A stretch of 64,000 bases of DNA from the NCBI GenBank assembly GCA_001579985.1, contig LRSR01012990.1, positions 21,864 to 85,863 of the forward strand, read 5' to 3'. The stretch's first letter is position 1. Each line of letters begins with the position of its first letter. This stretch comes from Hypsibius dujardini (Eukaryota; Tardigrada; Eutardigrada; Parachela; Hypsibiidae). The notes beneath the pieces are model-generated. The model had not been told where the DNA came from, ran no database searches, and saw only the letters and a list, made by a program, of their open reading frames with translations. The position numbers and the translations under genes are program-made. Shown piece by piece: positions 46,796 through 59,399 of the stretch.

Positions 46796-49700
46796 GAGAG
46801 AGACAGATAGACAGGTACATATATAGATAGAAAAACAGATAGATAAACAGGAACAAACAGACAAACAAATAGACAAGCAGATAATCAGGCAATTCGCAGG
46901 CGAATATATCTGAATAATAACAGACAGGCATATTCAGGGTAAAAAGAAGAAAATTTCAGGTAGTTAGCCTCATCCTTATTTATGCCTTGTATTTATAAAT
47001 GTTATAGAGACAAACAATAAATTTACTTTCTAAATTGCAAGTGAGTCACCAACCTCTTGCTTGATGTTCCCTCTAGGAGTGCTGGGCTCGCTCCCGCTAA
47101 ACGACTTGCTGCTCCGCGTGGACTCTTCTCCGCCGCGACCGTTGCCGTCGTCCCCATCATCACCGCGTCGCTTCCTTGGGATGTCGTTGGCTTTGTGGCG
47201 TTTGTTGCTCATATAGTCCGACCCGTGGACCGTCTTCACGTGCTTCCGCAGCGAGCTCGGGTCGGTGTAGCGCTTCTGGCAGCCGGGAAACTTACAAACA
47301 TACGGTTTCTGCAAAATCAATATTTCACCATTGAGAGGACGATTGTCTGCCTTAAATGTCGCATGGTACGAGAAGTTGATGATCGTTTGACTTACCGCGT
47401 TTGAGTGCGTTCGGTTTTGATGTTTCGCCCTGTCCGAGGCATTACTGAAGGCCTTACTACATCCGGCGATCTCACACGGATAAGGTCGCTCTCCGGTATG
47501 GCTCCTGAGATGGGTCTTCTGATTCTCCAGGCGAGAGTACGCTTTTTTGCATCCTTCAAACTATCACGCGCGAGAACATTAGTATAGAACAATGAAAACG
47601 ACAGCACACGCGCCATCAACTTACAGTGCATTTATGAGGCTTGTCACCTGAAAGACAAAAAAAATATGAGGTCGCTATAGATTCGATGAAATAGTGAGAA
47701 ACGGATTTCGTTTTTGTTTTTACTGATCAGTCATTGGCGAAACCATAAGAAGAAAATGACCGCCACGTACCGGTATGACGGCGCATATGGACGACAAGCA
47801 TGTACTGCGCCTTGAAGGCCTTTTCCTCCCGGCAGCAGTCGACCCAGCGGCAGACGAAGGTCTTCTTATTGGACGGCACGTGGTCCTGGTTGACGTGAAG
47901 CACTAACTCTTCCTGTGACCCAAAGTCCCGGTCGCAGTCGATCCAACGACAATGCGTCTCGACGAAATCCTCCGGCTCGTTGGGTGACTTTCGGTTGTTC
48001 CCCATAAAATGATCTGCAAGCCGGAAAATTATTGATTAGTTAGTATTTGCATACCTTGTACAAATCTGAACTTCTTTAAACATGTCATGGAACAAATGAC
48101 ATGGCAATCGTTCGTGAGAAACGGTAGCCAGACACGAAGACGTCAGGCAGACTCAATTGTATTAAACTATATTTGTGGCTAAATAAATATAGTCAACCGA
48201 CCGTCAAACAGATTATGAGCAGAGTAACTTGCCGGCCGACAAAACAAATAGCCAGTCGGTCAATCAGATAGACAGACAGACAGACAGTCAGACAGACGGA
48301 CAGGCAGACCGATCGACTGACAGACAGACAGACAACGAGACATACAGACAGACATAGAGACATAGAGACAGACAAACAGACGGACAGACAGTCAACGAGA
48401 CTGATAGACAGCGGACAGGCAAGCTGATCGACTGAAAGACAGACAGGTAAACAGATAGACAAAAGAACGAACGATACAGCATGAACGGTATGCATTATCG
48501 CAAGTAGAATAAAGGCTGTCAAAATTCGAACGATAGAAATCAACACGAAGTGGCCTTCTTACCTTCGTCATCATCACCATCCATGGTGCTGGTGGACTGA
48601 GCTGCCTCCCGTTTGATTTTCTCCTTTTTGCGAGAATCCGGATTGACACTGCTAGACACAACCGCGTGCATAGACGCTTCCCGCTTGAGGGTTTCCCGTC
48701 GACCACTCGTCTCCTGCATGTGGACGTCTTCATTGTGGTTGCTGTGAGGGCGATTGTGAGTTTGTGGAGTTTGCGGTGTCGGCAACTTGTTGGGAGAAGC
48801 TCCGGGTGGGTGGAACGCAGACGGGAAGAACGCCTGCTGGTTCCGCAGCGCCATGTATTGCTGCCATTGGTGGAAACGGAGCGGGTCCATTGGCATCGAT
48901 GGACTCATACTTCCTAAAATTTGGAACCGTCTCAGTGTTTGTTCGCCTGTTTCACCTGGAGAGACTGGCTTCTTAGAAATATACAGGCACATCCACAATA
49001 TAAGAGACCGGCCCCAGAATTACAGTCAGACAAGCCTGTTCGACAGAGAGGCAGGCAGACAGGCTGACGCACAGGAAGACCAATTGGCATGCAGACAATT
49101 AGACAGTTCTACAGCTATAGACAATCAAAGTTGTCGAGAGACAGGCAAACATACTGGTAGGTAGGTTGAAAGATTTGGCTACAAAGGCAAAACCAATTGA
49201 CAGATATATTGTAGACAGACATTATTACCGGCAGCGAGATGTCCAAACGTGCCACTGGCGGAGCTGGAGCATCTCGAACCGTTTCCGCCTGAGATAAGGG
49301 AGTTGGGCGACATACGAATGACGGTGTTGAGGTCGAAGTCTTGGCCAAAGGGCGAAATGGATAATGGTCGTTTACGACCCAGACGACTGAGGGATGATGG
49401 TCTTGGTGTAGTAATGCGCGATCCTGTGAAGAAAAAGTCGCCGGTCAGAGTTACCAAATAATATAAAAATTCCCCATGGCATGTCGAAACAATCAGGCAG
49501 ACGGATGTGTCATTTGACAAAGCTTGCAGAAGCAGGCAGTTTGTCCAAACAAACAGACAGGCAAGTAGGCAGACAACTGCGAACAAAAAACAGGGGCGAT
49601 GTCACAGACAGACTGACGGAGGATAGAGGCAAGCAGATAGGCAGAGAATCAGGTAGACATGCTGATAGATAGACTGAGAAATGGATAGATAAGACTAGCA

Positions 49701-50799
49701 TGAAGGCAGGCAGACAGACAGATAGACAGTCAGACAGAATGATAAACTGAAAGTCAGATATGCAGATCGACAGTCTGACAGACAGACAGACAGACAGACA
49801 GACAGGCAGACAGACAGACAGACAGACAGACAGACAGCCAGTCTGTTGGTCAATCAGTCAGACAGATAGACGGACGAACGGACGGATAGACAGACATAGT
49901 TAGCCAGTCAGATCAGTGGGAGCTAGTTGGACCAACCTTCCGCTGAGAATGGTAATCCAACACTGGGCGTTGAACTAGCTCCATGCATACTGAAAAGGTC
50001 GCTACCAGGGGGAAATCCAGACGCTGCAGCCGCGGTCGCTTGACGCAGGTAATCCGGCGACATGGGCCCTGCGGGGCAGGCACAAAAAGAAGAATCGTTT
50101 AATTGGCCAGGGAAGTGGAAAAATCAAGACGATCACCAACCTCGCGAATCAATAGGCATCCCACGAAGCTGATTTGCATGGAGCCGGTACATTTGCTCCA
50201 AGAGAAAGGGATTCATCCGGTAGGCTGGATGAAGGAAGGAGGCATCGCCCGTACCACCTGATCCGCCTCCTCGGCCGCTGTTGTCCGGCGGCATCCGACC
50301 AAACGGCATCTCTCCCATAATTGGACTTCCACTGTAAGTAAAAGCAAGGCATTTTTGTACTCCGGGATTCGTGTTCTACCGATTTGATTCGAACTCATTC
50401 AGCAGAAACACTTCCCACTCCTTCGCTTTGAAGTCTGCATTCAACAGGTTGGAATGGACCTCAACATTTCAAGTGTATGGCGTATGTGTGTATACCTGTG
50501 CGCTGGTGAAAGGCCCATCAATCGAGTGGGATCCCAGGTGTAGCGGGGGTCTGGGAGGCGACCGTCCATTCCGAGTTGTGGATGAAAGGGATAAGGACCG
50601 GGCGGCATTTGAAACGGAAAACCTGAAACAGTAAAATTTTAATTAGTGCTTTGTTTGGCTGAAAACGCAGTCAATTCATTCTGATTCTCGAAAACTATGT
50701 CCAATTTTCTATTTATCCGTCAATGCATTTGTCTGCCGGGTGATGCATTTGTTTCTGCATCTGTTTGCGTGTCAAACGATTTGGCTTTCTGCACGTCTC

Positions 50800-50844
<45 letters not shown>

Positions 50845-50871
50845 TTGTTTGTCTGTCTGTTTGTCTGTCTC

Positions 50872-50924
<53 letters not shown>

Positions 50925-51132
50925 TTGTCTGTCTGTCTGGCTGTCTGTCTGTCTGTCTATCTTCATGTCTCTCGTTTCTCGCTATACCTGCTCTACAGTA
51001 TTTACCTGTTTGTCTATTTGTCAATCTGTGTCTGCTAACGATCATTGTGTCTACTTATATAACTGATGCCTCGATCCGTCATTGAAGAGACATACCGAAA
51101 GGCGAACCCGTACCACCGTGCCGGGGATCCAT
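44478..51132 (-). CDS. GLI/ci: Gli / Cubitus interruptus transcription factor (Hedgehog pathway)
   Basis: Twelve minus-strand exons: 51170-51096, 50622-50496, 50331-50141, 50068-49937, 49423-49229, 48913-48563, 48013-47771, 47647-47625, 47560-47396, 47308-47054, 46690-45899, 45344-44478. From the ATG at 51132 this gives about 1,125 aa; an upstream coding exon is possible. Five C2H2 fingers span exons 7-10 ([10 protein letters not shown] to [16 protein letters not shown]). Before them lies [14 protein letters not shown] with [12 protein letters not shown], the Sufu-binding region (usually SYGHL). After them come clustered PKA-type sites ([36 protein letters not shown]), as needed for processing to a repressor. 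The protein ends [20 protein letters not shown], matching the conserved Gli C-terminus. Exon 8 is only 23 nt. It acts in the nucleus as the Hedgehog effector. Confidence 0.96.
46730..46800. repeat. GACA array in Gli intron 10
   Basis: About 16 uninterrupted ACAG/GACA units, followed by degenerate GATA/GACA sequence to about 46890. Confidence 0.95.
47625..47647 (-). other. 23-nt microexon of the Gli gene
   Basis: It encodes G/GDKPHKCT, the linker and first zinc cysteine of finger 3, between introns of 123 and 64 nt. Acceptor CAG precedes it, donor GTAAGT follows, and the phases (1 in, 0 out) fit both neighbours. Skipping it would shift the frame inside the DNA-binding domain. Confidence 0.9.
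48260..48460. repeat. GACA array in Gli intron 6
   Basis: Interrupted ACAG/GACA units mixed with CGATCGACTG blocks that recur inside the array (about 48308 and 48425), so the array grew by longer-unit duplication. Confidence 0.9.
49540..49910. repeat. GACA array in Gli intron 4
   Basis: Degenerate at the left, then a nearly pure ACAG run at about 49775-49840. Confidence 0.9.
50766..50965. repeat. TGTC array with dispersed flank, Gli intron 1
   Basis: About 40 CTGT/TTGT units. The array is preceded by ACGATTTGGCTTTCTGCACG, which also occurs beside the array at 55575, so array and flank have moved or been copied together. Confidence 0.9.
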
Positions 51133-51199
51133 GATAAAGTCACGAGACACCGAGCCGTCGACTGATCAATCTGAAAAAATGAAACGTTATCAAGTCAAA

Positions 51200-51905
51200 C
51201 AGCGGAAACGGTAACAATGACCATCCCGGCCAATAGAGACGTTATAAGCCACTTATTTGTTTGGCGGTCAATCATTAGTTTAGGCGTTGACGAAAAGGGC
51301 TGAACAGGTAACAACACGATAGAGATATAAGCCGTAATTAGTGTCTTCCTCCAGCAGAGAGAAAAAAGTGCCCCTTGCGTGCTGAAAGTGAAAGCCTCAA
51401 CGAATCTTTCTGGTGATGTCTGCCTGTTCCTTCCTGTCCTCTATTTCCCTTCTCTAACTAATTTACCGGGCAACACTTTAATCTGTTGTATTGAAAATGT
51501 TTCCCCTGTGCCTTTCTTGTCTCTCAGCCACTCGGTTTACCCGGTGAAAAGAACGGGAAGCTTAATGAGGCAGCCTCGACTGTGGGAATCGAGTGCCGTG
51601 GCGTTACCAGGAGCTTTACGGCCCATTGTCCCGGGCATCTCGAGCATTGTTAGGAGTGCGTATGTGTCAAACAGGCCTTTTGACACTCATTTCTCCTTAT
51701 TATTATCCCGGGAAAACGACGTCGACGTCTTTTGCACCGGTGTCCGGCCAGCGGAGCAACCCTCTCATCATCAAAGACATTCCACTGTTGTTGCATCTAA
51801 ACACGCCGAACACGCACACGCTTTCCCCTCCGGTGAGCATTCGGCCTTGGAGATGGAAGACGACCAGGCGAAGGATATCGTCTTTGTTTGTCCAATAGGG
51901 GCAAT
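51200..51905. other. No gene seen upstream of visible Gli exons
   Basis: An open frame of 185 codons (51379-51936, +) runs into a TGTC array, has no recognisable domain and no conserved composition, and I do not call it a gene. The region may be Gli intron or promoter. Confidence 0.35.
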
Positions 51906-52250
51906 TGAACTGAAATCTCATTGCCTGTATGTCTAGGTTTATCTTTGTCTATCTGCCTATCAGTCTATTTGTCTGCCTGTTTGTCTGTTCGTCTGTCTGT
52001 CTGTCTGTCTGTTTGTCTGTATGTCTGTTTATCTGCCTATCTATCTGTCTGCATATCTATCTGTCTGTCTGTTTATCTGTTTGCCTGCATGTCTGTCTGT
52101 CTGCCTGCCTGCTTGTCTGCCTGCTTGTCTGTCAGTCTGTCTTTTTCACAATATGTAGTCTGTCTATTTGTCTGCTCGTCTGTCTATCTTGCCAGTTACC
52201 GGTCCATCGGTCTGTCTCTCCGTTTGTAATCGTGGTTGTCTGTCTACCAA
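51905..52250. repeat. TGTC array
   Basis: Interrupted CTGT units with CTAT and CTGC variants. Reading frames of Cys-Leu-Ser-Val repeats across it are artefacts. Confidence 0.9.
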
Positions 52251-53180
52251 TAGGCCGCCAATCCTCCAAATTCTAGCAGTCTGCCTGGTGGTGAGTATAT
52301 CCAGCAACAATTGTTATTTTATGACAAAATTAATTCGGTCAATTACATCCATCCAGAGCGTAATTAGCATAGTATATAAAACGAATAAATTATCGACATC
52401 TTCATGAAAATCGGTAGCCTATCAAAACGTGTTGGGTAAATTTGCTCAGCAGTTTACCGGTGAAAGCCGACATCTCTGAAGAGTGTGGTCAAAACGGTCA
52501 AAGAGATTAGCAGCTTCTTTTCTCCCAAACACAGGGAGTGTGTATAAATGTCTGTCGGCACTTGTTTGCATACTTGTGTGAGAAGAAGGCTCTCTACTTT
52601 TATCTGTTTATCATCAGACACACGTCCTGGAATTTAGCGCCTACACACAAAAGTAATTTCCACACAATCTTACTCGTCTCGGGAAAAAAACAAGCCCCTT
52701 GCGCGTCAGTCTAAATGTATTTTTGGTTACACATAACGCCCCTTCGATGAGAAAACAGGAGCAAAAGCACGATTTATTCGTTAAAAACAATATGGCTTAC
52801 CTCTTTTCGGTGTCAGAGAATATCGGAAATAAAAAATAATCCAGACTGATTAATCCATTAAAAATTTCATTGAGGAAACGCGGAGGACAAGCAAAACAAA
52901 ACGATTTTAATGGCTGTTTACGAAGAGTCACGGTCACGCTGCTGAGCCTGAACAGGAGCTCAAGATAAGAATAAATGGATCGATCGATATCAGCACCTGT
53001 TGCGTGGGCGTCCCACTGAGTCGGATGAAAGACGGAAAAGTGAGGACAGACAATATCCAGACTAATCAGCAATGTTCTTCTTTGCGTTCGCTCACGATGA
53101 TTAATTATGTGATGGAGACCGTGGGACAAGGAAGCTTCGCATCGGCAGCGTTCATATATAGCTAGACTGGACATCCTATT
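52250..53180. other. No gene seen
   Basis: One 125-codon minus-strand frame (52797-53174) ends at a plausible donor (GAAAAGAG followed by GTAAGC) and might include a 5' untranslated Gli exon. There is no protein similarity to support it. Confidence 0.3.
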
Positions 53181-53289
53181 GGATGCTTCCTGAGCAATGT
53201 CCCCACCCAGATTCTATGCTACCAGTAGTCAGTATTGCCAGTACTCTCATCTGCTCTACTCAAGTTTTCCGTGTCTCTCTGTCCATCTT

Positions 53290-53450
53290 TATTTCTTTCT
53301 CTCGGCCTGTCTGTCTGTCTGTCTGTCTGTTGTCTGTCTGTCTGCTTGTGTGCCTGTCTGTCTGTTTGTCTGTCTGTGTGTCTGTCTGTCTGTTTTTCTG
53401 TCTGTTTGTCTGTGTGTCTATCTGGCTCCCTGTCCGGCTGCCTGTTTGAT
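53290..53450. repeat. TGTC array
   Basis: CTGT units with GTGTGT and TTTT interruptions. Confidence 0.9.
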
Positions 53451-54119
53451 TCACGGCAGTGACTTCCTGTCTAGTCTCGACGTTACCTCCTGTACTCATT
53501 TAGCAGGCGCCAATCTGTCAGACAATCCAGTCCCAGTGTATATCTAGATCGCCCGAAAAGATGTCTGAACCGTCTTAATATGCTCGTTCCACAAGTTCAC
53601 AGTAACCCAATATGGCCTCATTAGTGGCCATTATTAAGAGCTTCTTTCCCTCTCGCGCGCTCTCTCTCTCCATATCGATAACATTACCCAGAGAGCGAGA
53701 TCCAGATCCGGATCGTCTCGTTTTAGACCAGTCCATAAATGCACCAGGAATGGGCTGTTGTCTCCGCAGCATCCTATTAATGATCTGTACCACACTACTA
53801 CCGTCATCAAGGCTCGAAATTCACGTTTTGATCAATCTGTCTCATCGTTTTGTGACATCCCAAAGATATCGTCTTGCAACTGCGCCCCGCATTGTTGACG
53901 ACTGAACTGAGAGTGATGATAACTTGAAGTCGCCAACAGACATGAAAGCGATACTACTGTCTTCGTACCGTAATTCACTCTCTGCATGGTTTTAGACAAA
54001 GCAATCCTCTTCATATCAAATTTAGACAAAGCGCCCAAAACCACGACCTTTCGCCTCCATCTTCTTTTGCACCACCGCCACCCAGAGACATATCGGCAAG
54101 CATGAAGATATGCAAAACA

Positions 54120-54207
54120 AAAAGCGTAAGACAGACAAGGGATCGACAAACAGACAAACAAACAGAGTGGCAGAAAGACAAACAGACAGAAAGACAAACA
54201 GACAGAA

Positions 54208-54250
<43 letters not shown>

Positions 54251-54300
54251 AAGATAGACAGACAAACAGACAGTCAGACAGATAGATGGACAAAGAGACA
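54120..54300. repeat. GACA array
   Basis: ACAG units with AAAG variants; a pure run at about 54207-54250. Opposite orientation to the arrays at 53290 and 55455. Confidence 0.9.
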
Positions 54301-54784
54301 CCCCGACAAAGAAATCGTCACCGTACGTCACGGAAGTTTACCACCGGGGTTGATTGACGACGTGCCAACATGCACTTGACATGAGCGCTCGTTGACGCGC
54401 CAACCATGGCGTCACCGCTGCGTGCAGTTATGCTTGACCAGCGGTCGTCACCATACGGTTCTCGTTAGCGCATAGTTCCGTCATTTCCCGATGAAACTTA
54501 CCGCCCAACATAGACCCTAATTTCATTTCGAATTTATCATCATCAAACCGTACTTCGATCAAGTCCGTTTTGGGCTCAATTTTCGCATTTATATTTTTAA
54601 CCAGATACCGGACGCGATGTGTACACGTCTGGGTGTGGGGAAGGTCTGTTTGTGACATCACCACCGACCGTGGATGACCACATGGCTGTTTGCTTGCTTA
54701 TGTAGTATGGCTGCACTGTACAAGTGATGTGATGATATTTTAAACAGGAATTGATTGCCCAGATGGACACACCACACATTGGAC

Positions 54785-54832
54785 GACACAGACAGACAGA
54801 CACACAGACAGATAGACACATATACACACACA
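54785..54832. repeat. Short GACA/CACA array
   Basis: About ten units grading into ACACACA. Confidence 0.85.
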
Positions 54833-55454
54833 GCCAAAGCCACCGGAATGGATGCATCAGTGATCTCGCCTTGACCGCAAGTGCAAGGAAGGGACACCGG
54901 CTCTGTTATGTCTTTGCGTCACTTTACGTTATGATTTATGAATATATATGTGGTTCCCTTGCTTGGGGTAACGCCAACAGCCCGGCACTAGACCGGACAG
55001 GCCCAGCATTTATCACACAAGTATTAATCCTTGACATCATTTGAAGATCCGTAAAAATTTTGTCTCGGGCTGAAGTGAGACTCTTCGGATTTATAGGGCG
55101 TCTATGGTCGGAAAAAAAACTCAAAAATGTGTTTACATTGTTTCGAGCAATTCGAACAAAGCAAAAACTAGGCGATAGACCCAGCGGAGAGCCAGGAATA
55201 TTTTTATTGGAGCCACCTGTGGTATTTGTGGCGCCTCAACGACCATTAGTCGCCGAACCTAAACACCATCCCTGATCGCTTTCGACCGATCCGAAAAATC
55301 ATCGCCGCAAGCGGCCAAGACGATAAAATATCGGATGACAACGCTGACGTATCCCTAGATAATGGTAGCCGAGAATGCGATGCTTTCGTCGGCCACGTTA
55401 GGACAGTTCGAAACTGCCTGACTTTATCTTATTTATTTTGTTGACTTGTATTAG

Positions 55455-55499
<45 letters not shown>

Positions 55500-55665
55500 G
55501 CCATCTGTCTGTCTGCCCATCTGTCTGTCTGCCTGTGTGTTTGTCTGTCCGTCCGAATCGGAATGTCTGCGTGTCAGACGATTTGGCTTTCTGCACGCCT
55601 GGCTATCGAATTTTCTGTCTGTTTGTCTGTTTGTCTGTTTGTCTGTTTGTCTGTCTGTTTGGTAG
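55455..55665. repeat. Two TGTC arrays around a shared flank
   Basis: CTGT runs at 55455-55555 and 55614-55660 enclose ACGATTTGGCTTTCTGCACG, the same segment found beside the array at 50766. Confidence 0.9.
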
Positions 55666-56172
55666 CTTGTCATCTATGCACATTTACAGGTGAGTGCTGC
55701 CCATGCTCACTCGGTTCGAGCTGTTTTCGTCCTCTCACAATTTGCTGTTGGGTGTGGTCGCAACCTCCAAACATCTGTTCGACTGCTCCGATCTATGTTG
55801 TACCTTTTGCGGTGTGGTCAGTTTTTCACGCATCACTCCCAAAACTACAACAACACCACGTGTGTCTGTGGTTTACGATAAGTTTATTATTGTTCTACTA
55901 TACGTCCCACGTGTTCTGAAGCTTCCATTTCAGACACTGCCGTACGTCACATTGGCCTCACGGCCAGAATGACCACTCATGTGCCAGCCAGAATCATATA
56001 TCTCGAAAGTCGCGAAGAGTGCACATAAAGCGATATCTTTGACGATCGGACACAACACAAAGGGATGGACATCAGTTTGGAGGAGTCGAGACGAGACGAC
56101 TAGGACGACGACGCGTTCTTATGGCTACTGAAGTCATCATCATTTTTAATGGTTTAACGATGTTGCGAGCGA

Positions 56173-56192
56173 CGACGACGACGACGACGACG
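56173..56192. repeat. GAC trinucleotide run
   Basis: Seven perfect GAC units in otherwise ordinary sequence between 55.7 and 56.7 kb, where no gene is seen. Confidence 0.9.
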
Positions 56193-56754
56193 ATGGGTGA
56201 GATGTCTTGTCAAGATAATCCCCTCGCCGGTCAAGAACCACCCCTTCCTCCTGAGTGTAATCCCCTTCGCGGGAGAGACCTCCACACCATCGTGAGAGGG
56301 TGAGGGTGATCCCTGATCCGTTGAAGGAGGTAGGAAGTTTTAATTACACACCCGCGACGTCCAGCGAGGGCGTTAGCTCGGAATAAAAACAGTGGCTCAC
56401 AGGGGTATAATTTACGCATTCCGGAAAAACGTTTTCACGAACTGTTTAATTGGGTTAATTAAGCTGCTCTTCACTTCATTAGATGTCTGTCGGTCGGCGA
56501 AAGGTGAGGGCCTCTGTTTGCTGTGTGCCCCTCTCTTCAACGATGTGAGACGGGTAATTACGGGTCCGGGCATTCACTGCGAACCAGGGGGTATAAATGG
56601 CCACCGGTCACTCTTTGAAAATCGCGGAAAACGGTCGTCGCCTTTGAACTCGGTAGCACGTTTCAGCGTCTTGGGATGAAGAAGCAGAAATTGTTGGGTA
56701 ATCAAGGAAGACACTCTAGACAAACGGTTATGCATATAGTCACCATGGTAGACA

Positions 56755-56830
56755 GGTAATTGAATAAGGAGGCAGATAGGCAGGCAAGTAGAAAAGTCAC
56801 AGGCAGACAGGCAGACAGACACACAGACAC

Positions 56831-56869
<39 letters not shown>

Positions 56870-56905
56870 GGCAGGCAGACAGACAGAAAAGTAGGCAAGC
56901 AGGCA
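56755..56905. repeat. GACA array
   Basis: Degenerate AGGCAG units around a pure ACAG run at about 56832-56865. Confidence 0.9.
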
Positions 56906-56949
56906 TATAGATCGTTGTAAACCTCTGGCATTAATGCACCGCACCTTGC

Positions 56950-57985
56950 GGTCGGTTAACAGAACCCGTTATCCCATTCTGATTCTAATCAACCGTTTTG
57001 AGCAATTCTGTCCCAACAAAAGACCGATTTTGAAGTAAATTATGACGAATATGCTGTCGCGGGATATGATTCATTATTATTCCCCACTACCAGCCAGCCC
57101 AGTCAAAATTCAAAGTTATTACCAGACTCCGGTATTAAGAGGGACGAGCAGCTCGGCATTCCTGACTGGCAACATGGTCACGGGAAAGATGTCTCTATGC
57201 CACATAAATCTCCACGGGATCTCTAATCAACGCTGCTGCTGCAACGGTGTGCGAGATCCTCCGTCGCCTCTATTACCATTACGCCCATCCCCCGTGCCCT
57301 TCGGATTCCGTCAAAGGAAAACGGCACCTATTGCCGAGGATGGATTACACACATATGCCAAACAAATCATCTCTGTGTGTGAGACCACTAGTCGGTGAAT
57401 ATATGGCGTGTATTGACCGGTGGTTTGGAAAATGGTGTTCAGCATTGCTGAGCACGGTTGTCCCATCCAACAGATTATCAGTCACCACACGGCCTATTGT
57501 GGTCAGCCGCAGCGGCAGTGAAGCAGCATTTCGTGTCACGCAAAATCGCGAAAGGGCTAATTTTCCAACCCCCTCAAAACCCGCAGGCAACAAACATTCT
57601 CGCGGGCCCCCGTTAATCATTTCGCCCCGCGCGCGCGTTGGACAGACATTTTAAAGTGACCAGGGCTGTGTCTTTACTGTCGCTCCAACACCCATGTCTG
57701 CCAGGGGGGGGGGAGCGGGACCGGGGGAAAATTTGGCAAAACTGACCTGCCGCTTTTTGTCTGTAATTACGCTGGAAAAAGGAAAGCAGTCATGCCTGAA
57801 AATTTTCAGCGACCAGTCAGCGAGCGAACCAGTCTAAAGATTTGTCTATGAGAAAAATAGTCAAAAACAGGAAGGTGTTTCATGCATCGAGCATGCCTAA
57901 GCAGAACCAGACCCAATTTGTTTATGGTCAGCACATGCAATCCAAGCGATAGGCGGTAAAAAAAGTTACAGACAGGCATGACCGA
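56950..57985. other. No gene seen
   Basis: Two overlapping plus-strand frames of 118 and 135 codons (57042-57398 and 57247-57654) show no domain, signal or splice logic. A G9 run at about 57704-57712 is notable only for composition. Confidence 0.3.
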
Positions 57986-57989
57986 ACAG

Positions 57990-58011
57990 ATGAACGGACA
58001 GAGTGGTGGGC

Positions 58012-58050
<39 letters not shown>

Positions 58051-58105
58051 TGTACAGACAGACAGACATACAGACAGATGTACAGACAGACAGGTAGATA
58101 AATCA
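57990..58105. repeat. GACA array
   Basis: ACAG units with ATGT interruptions. Confidence 0.9.
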
Positions 58106-59017
58106 TGATATCGTGAGTGTCTTCGTTAAAATAATGATGTCTCACTCCAAAAGTAGCTAAATGTTCCAGCTCTGCTTGATTGACCATTATGAGATCCCAA
58201 AACTGTGATTAGCTAAGCCCGTGACCGATCTGTTATGGCAAAAGGCGCCGGCGTGAAGTGCCGCGCGGAAGGGCCATTGTTATGATATTCTACAGTTTGA
58301 TGGATTTAAAAGTGTCGTCGTGAGGTACAGAGAAGAAGCTACCAAGACTGGAGACTCGTAGTCTCACTCTCAAACTTCTTAAATCTTGTGGACATATGGT
58401 TTAAGATAAGATGGCGAGGTGCTGATAAGCAAGAAGGAACTATTCGTGCGGGCACTATTTGTCCAGCACACCGACGATCTGTTTGTGCTGGGTAAATACA
58501 GCCACGCGAGCGGCCAAAGGTGTGTCTTTACACTCTCTAGACAACTAGGCATTGTAACGTGAAATAAAATGTCCGGTAAGCAACACATTTAATTAGGTGA
58601 AGCTTTTCAAAACAAATGTTAAAATCAAGTTTAGCTTTAAATAAACAAAAATTTATCATTTATCAGATTCAACTAGCAGTGCACCTTTCTGCTGAAAACT
58701 GCACATACCTGTTGCTTGCTCAATGACTACGTCCTCCGATCACGTTCTCCGATTGGTGGTTATTATAATCCCGAAGGCGAAGCTCCTGCTCTGGATCCGG
58801 ATGTATTGGAGGTTACGGATCGGTGAGGGGAAAAATGCCGAATTATATTTATTAACTTGTGCTTTACAGTGAAAAAACTTAGTGGTCTCGGACTGCAGAC
58901 AGAGACACACAATTTCTGGCAAGTGATAATCTAATCAAGATGGAAATGTCATGAGAGGACTCTCTTTTCCGCACGTCATCGTGTCTCATTCCGGAGCGCT
59001 GTACCAAACCAACCAGA

Positions 59018-59075
59018 CACACACACAGATAGACAGACAGACAGACAGACAGCCAGACAGACAGACAGACAGAGG
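59018..59075. repeat. GACA array
   Basis: About 13 units, preceded by ACACACACAG. Confidence 0.9.
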
Positions 59076-59399
59076 CAGACACAACTTCTCATGATGTTGA
59101 AAGACGCACATGAGAAACGGACAACGAGGAGAGAGGACGACGTATCGTGGACGAACGAACGAGAGAAAGGGGGCTGAACGTGAGACAATCACCCGGGCGC
59201 GATGAGAGGGACGGGAGGGAGGAATAGAACCAGAAGAATGGGTCGTGGGCGTGTATTACTCTCTCCTCTCTCTGACTGACCAGTGCGGAGGCAGTCTTGC
59301 CTGTTGTTTAACGGACAGATAGAGACCGAAGCAATCACCCATTCGAAATCCGGTAGCAGTTCCTCTGTACAGTCTTTGCGTATCTTTTTATCCTTTTTA

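Noticed and set aside
50697-51085. Long frames of Cys-Leu-Ser-Val or Asp-Arg-Gln-Thr repeats (also at 32067, 48193, 51921, 53183, 53832, 55438, 57806)
   Set aside because: They are translations of TGTC/GACA arrays, open in several frames and on both strands; no start, splice or domain logic.
51379-51936. 185-codon plus-strand frame
   Set aside because: No domain, runs into a microsatellite, lies antisense to the Gli transcript region; probably chance.
52797-53174. 125-codon minus-strand frame as a Gli 5' coding exon
   Set aside because: A possible donor follows, but the protein shows no Gli similarity and no in-frame junction to the exon at 51170 could be shown.
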